DNA from: Paenibacillus sp. sptzw28
Lineage (GTDB): Bacteria > Bacillota > Bacilli > Paenibacillales > Paenibacillaceae
DNA length: 64,000 bases
Assembly: GCF_019550795.1 (NCBI RefSeq)
Contig: NZ_CP080545.1
Location: 5,871,501 to 5,935,500, forward strand
Reading direction: 5' to 3'
The notes under the pieces are model-generated. The model was not told where the DNA came from. It searched no databases and saw only the letters and a list, made by a program, of their open reading frames with translations. Of this stretch, positions 35,716-44,299 are shown one piece after another. Every line of letters starts with the position of its first letter. Position 1 is the stretch's first letter. The translations under genes and the position numbers were made by a program.

Positions 35716-37424
35716 ACGGTGGTTCCTCCTTTGACTAGCGCTTCTGTGTTTTCCAGCACGTAAGGCGGCAGTTCCTTCGTTGAAAGCTCTATTTCGCCGT
35801 TTGCGCCTTTCTTGACGATAACCCGTTTCAACCAGTTGGCATCGTCCCGCTCGGGGTAATCCAGGAAATAATGATAAAAGCCCCACCGGCTTTCCTTGCG
35901 GAACATTGACGCTCTGGCCATCATTTCCGCACAGTCGACGATACTGTGAATTTCCAGCGCCCTGCCCAGCTCGTGCGGATCGCGGGCACCGAGAAGCTTA
36001 AGATCGGTCCGGCGGAAATGCTCGATTTTCTCAAGGGCGATCTCCATCTTCGTGGTCGTCTTGGGCGGCATAAGATACTGCGTCACGATCCGGCGGATCT
36101 TGTATTCGACCTGCTGATGCGGCACGCCGTTCGGCTGAGACGAGAAAGCCTCTATCCGAGCAATCTCCGCTTCGATTTGCGCCGGATTCGGCTCGATCCG
36201 AGCCTCGCCAGCGGCGAAGGCGGCGGCGTTCGTGCCGGCAATCTTGCCGAACGTGAGCGCACCGAGCAAGTATTGGTGCGGTACACAGGCCATGTCGCCA
36301 GCGGCGTAGAGGCCTCGGAGCGATGTCTCCGCCTCGTGATTGACGAGGACGCCGGAGGCGCTATGCCCGCTGCAGAGTCCGACTTCGGAGAAATTCAGCT
36401 CAACCATATCGGTACGGTAGTCTTTGCCCCGTCCGGCATGGAACCGGTCGCGGCTCGGCCGTTCGTTATAGTGAAGAATCGATTCGATCTTGCCGATCGT
36501 CTCGTCATCCAGATGGGTCAGTTTCAGAAAAAGCGGCCATTCGCCTTTGTTGGCAAGCTTCCACATGTTCATTATCAGCTCGCCGCTCCAGTAATCGCAG
36601 CCGGTTACCCGTTCGCCCTTTACGTTTGCGGTGTAGCCCCCGAACGGGCCGGCCACATAGGCACATGCAGGGCCGTTATAGTCCTTCATGGTCGGGTTGA
36701 TCTGGTAGCACTCGATTCCAGTGAGTTCGGCTCCGGCATGAAAGGCCATCGCAAACCCTTCACCCGAATTGGTTGGGTTCTCATAGGTGCTGTAGAGATA
36801 GCCGGAGTCTGTCAGTCCCATCCGTCCTGCCGCACCTGCGGTCAGTACGACTGCCTTCGCTTTGACGACGACCAGCTCGCCTGTATTCACATCAAGCCCG
36901 AGCGCCCCGACCACTTGAGCGCCATCCGTGAGAAGCCTTGTCGCCATAACGCGGTTAACGACCTTGCACCGGTGCTGCTTTACCTTTTTCGCCAGAATCA
37001 GCTTCAAATCGCTTGCCTTCGGCATTGGCAGCACATAACGGCCTTTGCGGTGAACGCGGTATACCTCATAGTTGCCTTCGGCATCCTTCTCGAAATCGAC
37101 GCCCCAGCTGTCCAGCTCCTGAATGATCGGGTAGCATTCGCTCGCCTGCCGGAAGACGGCGCGTTGATCGATTATACCGTCATTGGACTCGGTAATCTCC
37201 AGGGTGTATTCCTCCGGTGTAGCCTTGCCCGGCACGACAGCGTTGTTAAGTCCGTCCATACCCATGCTGATTGCGCCGCTGCGGCGGATGTCCGCTTTGT
37301 CAAGCACAAGCACATTGAGCTCCGGATGCGCCTGCTTTGCCTTGATCGCCGCCATCGTCCCGGCCGTACCGCCCCCGATTATGAGCACGTCGGTTTCATA
37401 CGTTCTCGTTTCCATTGATTGCAT
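35712..37424 (-). CDS. AprA-like FAD flavoprotein of the fumarate/APS reductase superfamily
   Basis: 570 residues. FAD-binding motif VLIIGGGTAGTMAA near the N-terminus, RSGAISMGMDGLNN just after (a form typical of APS-reductase alpha subunits), KAVVLTAGAAGRMG, and the C-terminal GLYAAGDMACVPHQYLLGAL. A helical C-terminal domain follows (residues about 430-570). It forms a two-subunit redox enzyme with the overlapping ferredoxin and is cotranscribed with a sulfonate-type importer. The reaction is unknown; no sulfate adenylyltransferase or monooxygenase gene is adjacent. The start is ATG 37424 or 37415. Confidence 0.85.
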   Translation of the reverse strand: MQSMETRTYETDVLIIGGGTAGTMAAIKAKQAHPELNVLVLDKADIRRSGAISMGMDGLNNAVVPGKATPEEYTLEITESNDGIIDQRAVFRQASECYPIIQELDSWGVDFEKDAEGNYEVYRVHRKGRYVLPMPKASDLKLILAKKVKQHRCKVVNRVMATRLLTDGAQVVGALGLDVNTGELVVVKAKAVVLTAGAAGRMGLTDSGYLYSTYENPTNSGEGFAMAFHAGAELTGIECYQINPTMKDYNGPACAYVAGPFGGYTANVKGERVTGCDYWSGELIMNMWKLANKGEWPLFLKLTHLDDETIGKIESILHYNERPSRDRFHAGRGKDYRTDMVELNFSEVGLCSGHSASGVLVNHEAETSLRGLYAAGDMACVPHQYLLGALTFGKIAGTNAAAFAAGEARIEPNPAQIEAEIARIEAFSSQPNGVPHQQVEYKIRRIVTQYLMPPKTTTKMEIALEKIEHFRRTDLKLLGARDPHELGRALEIHSIVDCAEMMARASMFRKESRWGFYHYFLDYPERDDANWLKRVIVKKGANGEIELSTKELPPYVLENTEALVKGGTTV

Positions 37425-37447
37425 TCATCCTTTCGTAAGGGAGAATT

Positions 37448-37507
37448 AAAAAGAGACACAGAGAGCCATTCCGGACGTTGCCCAGTCCGATAATGATCCT
37501 GTGTCTC
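37448..37507 (-). terminator. Leader attenuator hairpin before the AprA-like gene
   Basis: On the minus strand GAGACACAG (37507-37499) pairs with CTGTGTCTC (37461-37453), with an inner CGGAC / GTCCG hairpin, followed by TTTTT. It lies inside the transcript leader, 24 bases before the start codon. An upstream CCGGAC in the leader can pair alternatively with GTCCGG of the inner stem, so an antiterminated form is possible. Confidence 0.75.
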
Positions 37508-37529
37508 CGGTGGTCCGGTAGACAGTGCA

Positions 37530-37595
37530 TTAATTCCTATAAAATTACTTGGTTTTATGGTCCTTACTTTAGCATCGGCCAAGGCAGACTGTCAA
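37530..37595 (-). promoter_or_regulatory. Promoter with CymR-like box for the AprA-like operon
   Basis: On the minus strand TTGACA (37595-37590) and TAAAGT (37571-37566) are 18 bases apart. Directly downstream, covering the expected start of transcription, lies TAAAAC (37557-37552) followed by GGAATTAA (37537-37530). These two half-motifs resemble the CymR box that represses sulfur-uptake genes in Bacillus when cysteine is plentiful. The exact CymR consensus spacing could not be checked. Confidence 0.6.
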
Positions 37596-37659
37596 TCGGT
37601 TGGCGAACATTGAACATGAATGAGGAGGAATGAGCAAGATACCCATTTGGTTCCATTTT

Positions 37660-38655
37660 TTACTCTTGCTGCCGTCCTAACATTTGCAGCACCATTCGGC
37701 TGTTATAATCCGCGATCCCCCGGGCAAACTCCTGGTCGTGAAATCCCCGGTGAAGCAGCTTCAATCCTCCCGAAGTGATCGAGACATGATGATGCAGCTT
37801 GTAAAAGTTCATGCGATGCGGATCCAGACCCGCATGTTTCAAATACCGGTTGTATATCGAATCTTGAAATCTAAGCTGGAGAAAGGTGTGCTCATGCTCA
37901 ATGTCAAAATACTCACAGCCTTCAATATCGATCAGATACGGCTCCAGCCTGTCGCTCACGAAAACATGATCCGGACCTAACTCGCCGTGGATAAACCCGA
38001 ATTCGTGCCTGGGTTCGATCGCAGCCAGGAGATCGTCGAACCGCCGGATGATTTCACTCTCATTCCGCGCGATATCATCCATATAACGTGACGCATAGGA
38101 TAACTGCCGTCTCGCATTTTTATAAATAAGCGTCTGGCAAGAATCGGTCTTCCGCGGCTCCGCCGTTACGCTGCCATGAACCGGGCTTTTGCACGAATGC
38201 ATGACGGCAAGCATCTCTGCCAGCTCTCCGAACACTTTGTCCCGGATACGGGGATCGGCATCGTAATAGGCCGCGATATCCGTCCCCGAAACATACTCCA
38301 CAATGGCAAAATCAAAGGGGTAGCGGTCTCTTTCGTGGTTTATATAATAAATAGCGGGCGTACGGATGCCCAATCGGGTTAACAATTCGGTATTCGCCTC
38401 AAATTGTCGGCTGCCGTACGACTCTTCCGTTTCACCGTTTTCCCGCTTCTCCTGTTCAAAATAATTCATGGAGAGGTCCCAAACATACAGGATAAACGCC
38501 AAGCCTTCCGTACATTCCAGCTTATAAACCACCTTTTGCGCTCCTCCCCGCATTTTGCGCGCTTCCATGAGGCGGCACCGGTCGCCGGCGATTGTCCGAA
38601 CATAGGCATCCAAATCCTCTCGGCTTATATGAAAACTCTTCCGTTCTTGTTCCAA
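37660..38655 (-). CDS. Phosphotransferase of the APH/choline-kinase fold
   Basis: 331 residues from TTG 38655 (AAGGAG 8 bases upstream); GTG 38664 overlaps that site. The kinase-like fold shows GGAQKVVYKLE (nucleotide loop), catalytic-loop FIHGELGPDHVFV with Glu where the usual HGD Asp stands, and LIDIEGCEYFD for metal binding. Related Bacillales proteins carry the same HGELGPDH form. It may phosphorylate an aminoglycoside, macrolide or small alcohol; no resistance can be claimed from sequence. Confidence 0.75.
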   Translation of the reverse strand: MEQERKSFHISREDLDAYVRTIAGDRCRLMEARKMRGGAQKVVYKLECTEGLAFILYVWDLSMNYFEQEKRENGETEESYGSRQFEANTELLTRLGIRTPAIYYINHERDRYPFDFAIVEYVSGTDIAAYYDADPRIRDKVFGELAEMLAVMHSCKSPVHGSVTAEPRKTDSCQTLIYKNARRQLSYASRYMDDIARNESEIIRRFDDLLAAIEPRHEFGFIHGELGPDHVFVSDRLEPYLIDIEGCEYFDIEHEHTFLQLRFQDSIYNRYLKHAGLDPHRMNFYKLHHHVSITSGGLKLLHRGFHDQEFARGIADYNSRMVLQMLGRQQE

Positions 38656-38783
38656 ACGACTCACTCCTTAAGAACATGTTTGAATTCGTAAAAAATATAA
38701 CTAAAATTCTAAAAAAAATATAGACTGTTTCGAGTCCGATTGTTATGATGTTGAATAAGTTCTGCATAAAAATAGTCACTGGA

Positions 38784-38815
38784 AAAAGCCTTGGAACCTC
38801 TGTTCCAAGGCTTTT
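38784..38815. terminator. Orphan bidirectional terminator
   Basis: Perfect 14-base arms AAAAGCCTTGGAAC / GTTCCAAGGCTTTT with a 4-base loop. It lies between two divergent units (minus gene starting 38655, plus remnant at 39023) with no gene feeding into it; the rest of 38656-39022 is A+T-rich and holds no gene. It may be left from a lost gene. Confidence 0.7.
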
Positions 38816-39022
38816 ATTTGTTCCTTCGATAACCCAAATAACTCGGATTTGATAAGCATGTTTAACCCGTCGTTCCGCAATTGTCCAGCCGCTAGATGAT
38901 ATTTATTTTACATGCATCATATTGAATATTAACGGGGTAAATTGTATGATAATATTAATCCATACTTAACGGATCGGAATAATATAATTTAATGACCTGC
39001 AGCCAGAAAGGCGGGAACTTCG

Positions 39023-39453
39023 ATGAGCGGCAGCAGCTTGAACCTGATTCAAATGCAGGAAGCCATGGATCTGCTCGGAATTAGCCGGTCCACGCTGGAG
39101 AATGGATTCGGGCCAACGAAGACGCCGCTATCGCCTATTTGAAGGCGCATATCCGCGCGCATCGGTTCATCCGAAGCGAGCCGTTCGCCGCAGCGCAGCT
39201 CATCCACCGCGCGACAGGATTTCCCGTGGATGTCGCGGGAAGTGTCATTACGCGCGTTCGCTGGGATGCAGCGCCATACGGGCGCGACCTTGATACGATG
39301 CGCCGTCTTGCAGCGCTCGACGGTTCATCGTATGGAACCCCAGTGCAAGTGATCGTGGAACCGGCGTATTTGTCGCAAGCGGCGCGCGCGCTGAGGCTGC
39401 CCTATTCTCCTGCCTCATCCATGGCGGACGACTGGGCGGATGACGCGTTATAA
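39023..39453 (+). pseudogene. Chimeric remnant: HTH N-terminus and binding-protein C-terminus
   Basis: ATG 39023 opens a short frame with an excisionase/MerR-like helix-turn-helix (LIQMQEAMDLLGISRSTLE) that ends at a TGA at 39140-39142. From about 39106 another frame encodes the C-terminal part of an SsuA/NMT1-type binding protein (WIRANEDAAIAYLKAH to the stop at 39453). The two parts come from unrelated genes and meet in different frames, so neither is functional as an intact protein. Confidence 0.65.
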
Positions 39454-39479
39454 GAAGCCCCGAGAACTATCATCCGTTA

Positions 39480-40082
39480 TTAGACAAGCCAGCCGTTCTT
39501 CTCCGCAATGCCGATCGCATCGATGCGGTTCTTGGCTTCCAGCTTCTGAATGGCCTCGGATAAATAGTTGCGTACCGTCCCGGCAGATAAATACAGCTGC
39601 TTACCGATATCACCGGCCGATAATCCCCCAGCGGCAAGCTTCAACACTTCCCGCTCACGTTCGGTCAGCGGGTTCTCCGCCTCCCAGAAGGTGAGCGCGA
39701 GCTCGGGACTGACTGCGCGGCCGCCGCTGTATACCTTACGAAGCGCAGCGACCAGCTCGTCAATTGGTGAATCCTTCAGCAGAAACCCGCAGACGCCTGC
39801 CCGCATTGCCCGCTGAAAGTAGCCTGCCCGTGAGAATGTCGTCAGAATGACGACACGGCAGGGATGCTTACGTTCCTTGAGCCTCTCAGCCACATCGAGC
39901 CCGGTCATCTTCGGCATCTCAATATCCATCACGCAAATGTCCGGGTCCAGCGACTCGATCAAAGCTATCGCCTGTTCGCCGTTCTCCGCTTGTCCGACGA
40001 CCTCGATATCTTTCTCCAAACCAAGCAGTGCGCTTAGCGCCCCGCGAAGCATGCCTTGGTCTTCCGCCACAATTACTTTCAT
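39480..40082 (-). CDS. NarL/LuxR-type response regulator (DesR/YvfU-like)
   Basis: 200 residues. Receiver with VIVAEDQGMLRGAL, Asp in ICVMDIEMPKMTG, Lys in FLLKDSP; LuxR-type HTH at the end (PLTEREREVLKLAAGG and LSAGTVRNYLSEAIQKL). The order ABC ATPase, permease, kinase, regulator matches B. subtilis yvfRSTU and the related des system, so it likely controls the ABC exporter upstream. The stop overlaps nothing; its ATG overlaps the kinase stop as ATGA. Confidence 0.92.
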   Translation of the reverse strand: MKVIVAEDQGMLRGALSALLGLEKDIEVVGQAENGEQAIALIESLDPDICVMDIEMPKMTGLDVAERLKERKHPCRVVILTTFSRAGYFQRAMRAGVCGFLLKDSPIDELVAALRKVYSGGRAVSPELALTFWEAENPLTEREREVLKLAAGGLSAGDIGKQLYLSAGTVRNYLSEAIQKLEAKNRIDAIGIAEKNGWLV

Positions 40083-41224
40083 TGAATTTGATCTCCTGCC
40101 TTGTTCGATTTGGTCACCCTCGGAACGGTGAATGTTACGGTCGTACCCCGGCCTTTCACCGAGTCAAAATCAAGTTCGCCCTCGACCAGCTTGAGCCGCT
40201 CCTTCATTCCGCGCAGGCCGCTGCCCAAGGTCCAGCCCTCGCTTGCGGGCGCATCGGTCCCGCCTCCGTCATCGGCCACGGCGAGCTTAAAGAGGCCGGG
40301 TTCTTCCACCCAGTCTACCTTTAGTGTCCGCGCCTTGCTGTATTTCACGGCATTGGTGACCGCTTCTCTCAGGCACATTCCCAGAATATTATCGGCAAGC
40401 GGCGGAGCGGACCCATCCGTCAGATCACCATGAACCTTCAGTTCGATATTTGCGGCGGCCAGAATTTGCTTTGCATTGACCAACTCATCGCGAATGGTGA
40501 CCGCGTTCATACCGGATACAAGCTCGCGGACCTGCTTGAGGGCCGCGCGCGAAGTGCTCTGAATATCCATCACTTCCTGGATCGCACGTTCGGGGTTCTT
40601 CGTAACCAGCTTCTCTGCAAGCTCGCTCTTCAGCGTAATTAGCGACAGCGTATGCCCGAGCGTATCATGAAGGTCTCTGGATATCCGCTGACGCTCTTCG
40701 CTTTTGGAGAGCCGCGCGATCTCTTCATTAGCCAGCACAAGCTTCTCCCGAAGCTCATACGATTTTCTGCTAATCCGGAGCGCGATCGGTATATAAAGCA
40801 TGATCAGCATTGACGGCAGCAGCTGCATTATTGCTTGACCGTTCTCATACAGTTTGTAGTGCCAGCCAACTAACACGAATAAAGCGATCAGCGCTGTCAC
40901 GGAAATAAACGTTTTCTTCTTCGTCGGCATTATCCCGATGATTGGCATGGAATAGAAACCTAAGTATAAAAAGCTTTGATCGAACCAAAAACAGAATACA
41001 GCTATAATAAACAGTTGAATGAGAACACATGTAAACAGGTATGACCGTTTCGTGAAGCAGTGAACATACAAGGCAATGAATACCGCAACCAGCAACAGAC
41101 TCCCCGCCAGTTGCTCGAAAGGCAAATTAAACATTTTATAAATGGGAAATACAAGATAAATCAACCATACTAAAGTGAAAAGCATAGGCGGTCCCGTCCG
41201 AGGCCGCCCGCCCGTTTTTGACAT
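40079..41224 (-). CDS. DesK/YvfT-like sensor histidine kinase
   Basis: 381 residues with about five to six membrane segments in the first 160, then a coiled-coil and HisKA_3 domain with the phospho-acceptor in SRDLHDTLGHTLSLI and a HATPase with REAVTNAVKYS, DDGGG and GSGLRGMKERL. DesK-type kinases sense membrane state through their transmembrane core. The start is 1 base after the permease stop; ATG 41185 is an alternative. It pairs with the overlapping LuxR-type regulator. Confidence 0.9.
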   Translation of the reverse strand: MSKTGGRPRTGPPMLFTLVWLIYLVFPIYKMFNLPFEQLAGSLLLVAVFIALYVHCFTKRSYLFTCVLIQLFIIAVFCFWFDQSFLYLGFYSMPIIGIMPTKKKTFISVTALIALFVLVGWHYKLYENGQAIMQLLPSMLIMLYIPIALRISRKSYELREKLVLANEEIARLSKSEERQRISRDLHDTLGHTLSLITLKSELAEKLVTKNPERAIQEVMDIQSTSRAALKQVRELVSGMNAVTIRDELVNAKQILAAANIELKVHGDLTDGSAPPLADNILGMCLREAVTNAVKYSKARTLKVDWVEEPGLFKLAVADDGGGTDAPASEGWTLGSGLRGMKERLKLVEGELDFDSVKGRGTTVTFTVPRVTKSNKAGDQIQ

Positions 41225-41225
41225 A

Positions 41226-41978
41226 TTACACCGCTTCCTGCTTTTTGATGATATATGAAGATAATACCATAAACACCAGCACGTAAGCAGAGAGAATGGC
41301 GACGCCGCCCCAATCTACCGAACCGCCGCCGACTATATTCCATGCGCCTTGACCGAGCCTGAAGGTCGGCGTGAATTTGGCGATGGTCTGCATCGTGCCG
41401 GACATCGCTGCGGTGGGGAACCAGAGACCGCCCAGAACCGACAGTCCCATGTAAACGATCATACTGAGCACCTGCACTGCATCCGCATTGCGCATCGTGC
41501 CGAGCAGCGCGCCCAGCGTCATGAAGGAAAATCCGCCTATCCAAATCCACAGGCCGCTTTCCACCCATGCCGCGGCGGACAGATCAATGCCTTTGCCGAT
41601 TCCGCCAATGACAAACATCATGACGATAATAATCAGGTTGATCATCCCCTGAGCAGCCACTTTAGAGAACACATACGACCATGTGGGCAGCGGGGTAATG
41701 CGCAGCAGCCTGATCCAGCCCTGCGAGCGCTCTTTGGAAATCCGCTGCGCGAATGATGTCAGGCTTGCGCCGACTACACCGTAAACCGTCATTGACATGA
41801 GATAGTAAGAGGTCCAATCCACCTCGCCGATTTTTGCATCATTCCCCATCGTACTGCTAAAAATAAAGAAGAACGCAACCGGCATAACCACCGAGAAAAA
41901 TACAAACCGTTTATTTCGAGCCGTCCGCAGCAGCTCTGCTCTGCACTGCGCTAGTGTCGCTTTCCATGTGTTATTCAT
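41226..41978 (-). CDS. ABC-2 type permease
   Basis: 250 residues from ATG 41978 (GGGAGG 9 bases upstream). Six hydrophobic segments: VFFSVVMPVAFFFIFSSTMG first, then the SMTVYGVVGASLTSFAQRIS block typical of the YvfS/DrrB type. It forms an exporter with the ATPase encoded 32 bases upstream. The substrate may be a lipid or an antibiotic; not known. Confidence 0.9.
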   Translation of the reverse strand: MNNTWKATLAQCRAELLRTARNKRFVFFSVVMPVAFFFIFSSTMGNDAKIGEVDWTSYYLMSMTVYGVVGASLTSFAQRISKERSQGWIRLLRITPLPTWSYVFSKVAAQGMINLIIIVMMFVIGGIGKGIDLSAAAWVESGLWIWIGGFSFMTLGALLGTMRNADAVQVLSMIVYMGLSVLGGLWFPTAAMSGTMQTIAKFTPTFRLGQGAWNIVGGGSVDWGGVAILSAYVLVFMVLSSYIIKKQEAV

Positions 41979-42009
41979 AATCGTCATCCTCCCACTCGTT
42001 CTCGTTAAT

Positions 42010-42900
42010 TTAATTTGCCTGCTGTACAAGCGCTTGGAATGCATCTTCCAGCCCACCGCTTTGAATCTCAATATCGCGCATTTCCACTCGCTTCTCAATG
42101 AGAGCAGTAATGAGCCGGTCCGTATTACCGCTGAACAGCTTCACCTTGCGGCCGCTCCACTCGATGTCGGTAACACCCGGTATTGCCAGGAGATACTCCG
42201 TCGTAACCGAGGCTCCGGCCGTGAAGGAGATAACGCGCCCCGTCGTTTCCGCTTTTATTTCACTGGGTGTTCCATCGGCGATGAGCTTGCCGTTATTAAT
42301 GACGACAATTCTATCAGCTACGCTGTCCGCTTCTTCCAAATAGTGTGTCGTGAGCACAATGGTCCGGCCTCTGCCGGCCATGGCCCGGATCGTATCCCAG
42401 AACAGCTGCCTTGACGTTACGTCCATGCCTACGGTCGGTTCATCCAGGAACAATACTTCGGGATCGCCCGCTACCGCAAGCGCGAACCCGAGCCGGCGCT
42501 GCTGGCCGCCGGATAGTGCGGAGGCCATCTTATTCTTCTCGCCCTCAAGCCCTGAGACGCGAAGCAGCTGTTCAAGCGGAAGAGGCTTGGCATAGTAGCT
42601 GCGGAACAGCTCGATCGTCTCCGATACTTTAAGATTATCGATAACGCTGACGTCTTGAAGCATCGCGCCTATCCGGTCGCGAATCCGCTGATCCCGGGGA
42701 TCGCCTCCAAGCAGCTTGACGCTGCCACCGGTCGGCTGATGCAAACCGAGAATCATCGATACGGTGGTCGTCTTCCCCGCTCCGTTCGGACCAAGCAAAG
42801 CAACCACAGTGCCCTGTTCAATTGTCAGCGACAAATTGTCCACCGCACTTTTCCCTTTATATACCTTCGTGACCCGCTCCAATTGTATTGCTGGCTTCAT
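42010..42900 (-). CDS. ABC exporter ATPase (YvfR/DrrA-like)
   Basis: 296 residues from ATG 42900 (AAGGAGTG upstream). Walker A GPNGAGKTTT, signature LSGGQQRRLGFALA, Walker B VLFLDEPTVGMD and H-loop TTHYLEEAD are intact. The C-terminal 80 residues are the usual DrrA-type extension. It is the first gene of a four-gene unit with permease, DesK-like kinase and LuxR-type regulator. Confidence 0.93.
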   Translation of the reverse strand: MKPAIQLERVTKVYKGKSAVDNLSLTIEQGTVVALLGPNGAGKTTTVSMILGLHQPTGGSVKLLGGDPRDQRIRDRIGAMLQDVSVIDNLKVSETIELFRSYYAKPLPLEQLLRVSGLEGEKNKMASALSGGQQRRLGFALAVAGDPEVLFLDEPTVGMDVTSRQLFWDTIRAMAGRGRTIVLTTHYLEEADSVADRIVVINNGKLIADGTPSEIKAETTGRVISFTAGASVTTEYLLAIPGVTDIEWSGRKVKLFSGNTDRLITALIEKRVEMRDIEIQSGGLEDAFQALVQQAN

Positions 42901-43066
42901 TAGGCTCTCACTCCTTGTTTTTATCGCTGTAAATTCAGCTGCTTGCTTAGTACCGTTCATCTGATTTCATCTTACCGAAAGCTGGCGCTTGCCGTAATTC
43001 ATGAATGTAATATCTTGCGTATGACAAACGTCATATGCCGGACAATGGAAGCAATGATAACATCTC

Positions 43067-43095
43067 TTTACATTACACGGTAAATATGGTATTAT
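43067..43095 (+). promoter_or_regulatory. Orphan promoter
   Basis: TTTACA (43067-43072) and TATTAT (43090-43095) with a 17-base spacer. No coding region follows on this strand for about 600 bases, so it may drive a small RNA, or be left from a deleted gene. Confidence 0.45.
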
Positions 43096-43506
43096 AGATT
43101 TCTATATGTGGTGTAACCTCTGGTTTTCCCCGATTTTATTATGATGGATTTCCTCCCATCCGTTAGCACATTCCTTTTATCACGGCTGCTTTAAGGAACA
43201 CGGATTCAAACTGGCGCGGTCATTGGAACCGCAAGGACGATTGAGAGGCAAGGGCTTTCGTTGTTTTCGTGCAAGTGAATCGAAGACCTATCAGGTTACA
43301 CGAATATATTCATCGTACAAACATACCTTGAGCGGGTTCAGTCCGTTCGACGGGTTTATACGATGCCATTGAATAAAAATGACCCTCGCTAATTTAGCGG
43401 GGGTCGACCAATTTTCAGGCATGAAAATTGAATATGAATATGTCCCTTTTCTTATTAAGTTGATTTCTAATAATTACAAGAAGACGTATTGGTCTAATAT
43501 GACATA
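43096..43506. other. Gene-free interval
   Basis: No convincing reading frame on either strand. It contains one hairpin, GACCCTCGCTAA / TTAGCGGGGGTC (43381-43405), that has a T run on the minus strand but no minus-strand gene feeding it. Composition is lower in G+C than the flanking ABC operon. It borders a gene remnant at 43507 and looks like decayed accessory DNA. Confidence 0.5.
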
Positions 43507-43593
43507 GTGAGACTAATTGGAATATTGGAGAGAAAAGCCCAGGGACAGAGTGATATTCCACTAAATGAAGCTGGCAGATTACAAGCACGACGC
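43507..43593 (+). pseudogene. Histidine phosphatase (phosphoglycerate-mutase-like) remnant
   Basis: About 25 residues, ERKAQGQSDIPLNEAGRLQ, match the segment that follows the RHGET motif in histidine-phosphatase-family proteins. The RHG motif before it and the rest of the protein after it are missing; the frame runs on into unrelated sequence. Confidence 0.55.
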
Positions 43594-43720
43594 TCAACTA
43601 ACTGGAAGTTTACCGCAACAAATTCGTTGTACTTACGTATAGCGTATAATTGGAAAATACAAGTAGGTGCTTTCATTTTAATGGTAATGTAATCTTATTC
43701 ATGAATGAGGAAGGTTGATT

Positions 43721-44299
43721 ATGAATAATGGACAAAAAGTATTTGCAATTACTTTAATATTAGTAGTCATGGTTTTAATGTTCTATAGATATTACAACTT
43801 GAATTATTCACAACAAGCCATACTAGATAACGTTACAAATCGCGACGGTTACTCACTCGTCAACCAACAAGAACAAGTACCAATAGAGGTATTTATTAAG
43901 CCTGATTGGATTCCATTTAAACCAAATGAGCGCAAAGAGTTAAACGTACAATTGCTTAAAATACATAACACAACTATTATTCTAGACAATGTATGGAACA
44001 GAGGGACTAGTGGGAATGACATATATTTTAGTTTCCATGCAACATTTAACATGAAATACAAGGCGGGAGAATTTTTGTATAATGGGTTGTTTAATGAAGA
44101 TGGAACTTTCTCATCACCATCATCAGGAGAGATAATCCTATATGATAAGGTGAGGAACAAGGTACCAATAGGTGGGATTGGATATGGACCGAATGCTGAT
44201 TTTTCTTTTAGCATACAGCTTAAAGATCAAAAACTTATTCAAAATGGATTATATGTAAGATACACAGGATATATCTTGTATGATTATTCTAAGAAGTGA
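43721..44299 (+). CDS. Hypothetical membrane-anchored protein
   Basis: 192 residues from ATG 43721 with GGAAGG 6 bases upstream. One N-terminal membrane helix (FAITLILVVMVLMFY), then a soluble domain outside the membrane rich in Asn, Ile, Tyr and Phe. No family is recognised. The gene is clearly A+T-richer than the window average, which fits recent acquisition, and it sits between gene remnants. Confidence 0.65.
   Translation: MNNGQKVFAITLILVVMVLMFYRYYNLNYSQQAILDNVTNRDGYSLVNQQEQVPIEVFIKPDWIPFKPNERKELNVQLLKIHNTTIILDNVWNRGTSGNDIYFSFHATFNMKYKAGEFLYNGLFNEDGTFSSPSSGEIILYDKVRNKVPIGGIGYGPNADFSFSIQLKDQKLIQNGLYVRYTGYILYDYSKK

Noticed and set aside
35946..37418. 490-residue open frame on the plus strand
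   Set aside because: It is antisense to the well-supported flavoprotein gene, has no ribosome binding site and reads as a low-similarity shadow in high-G+C DNA.
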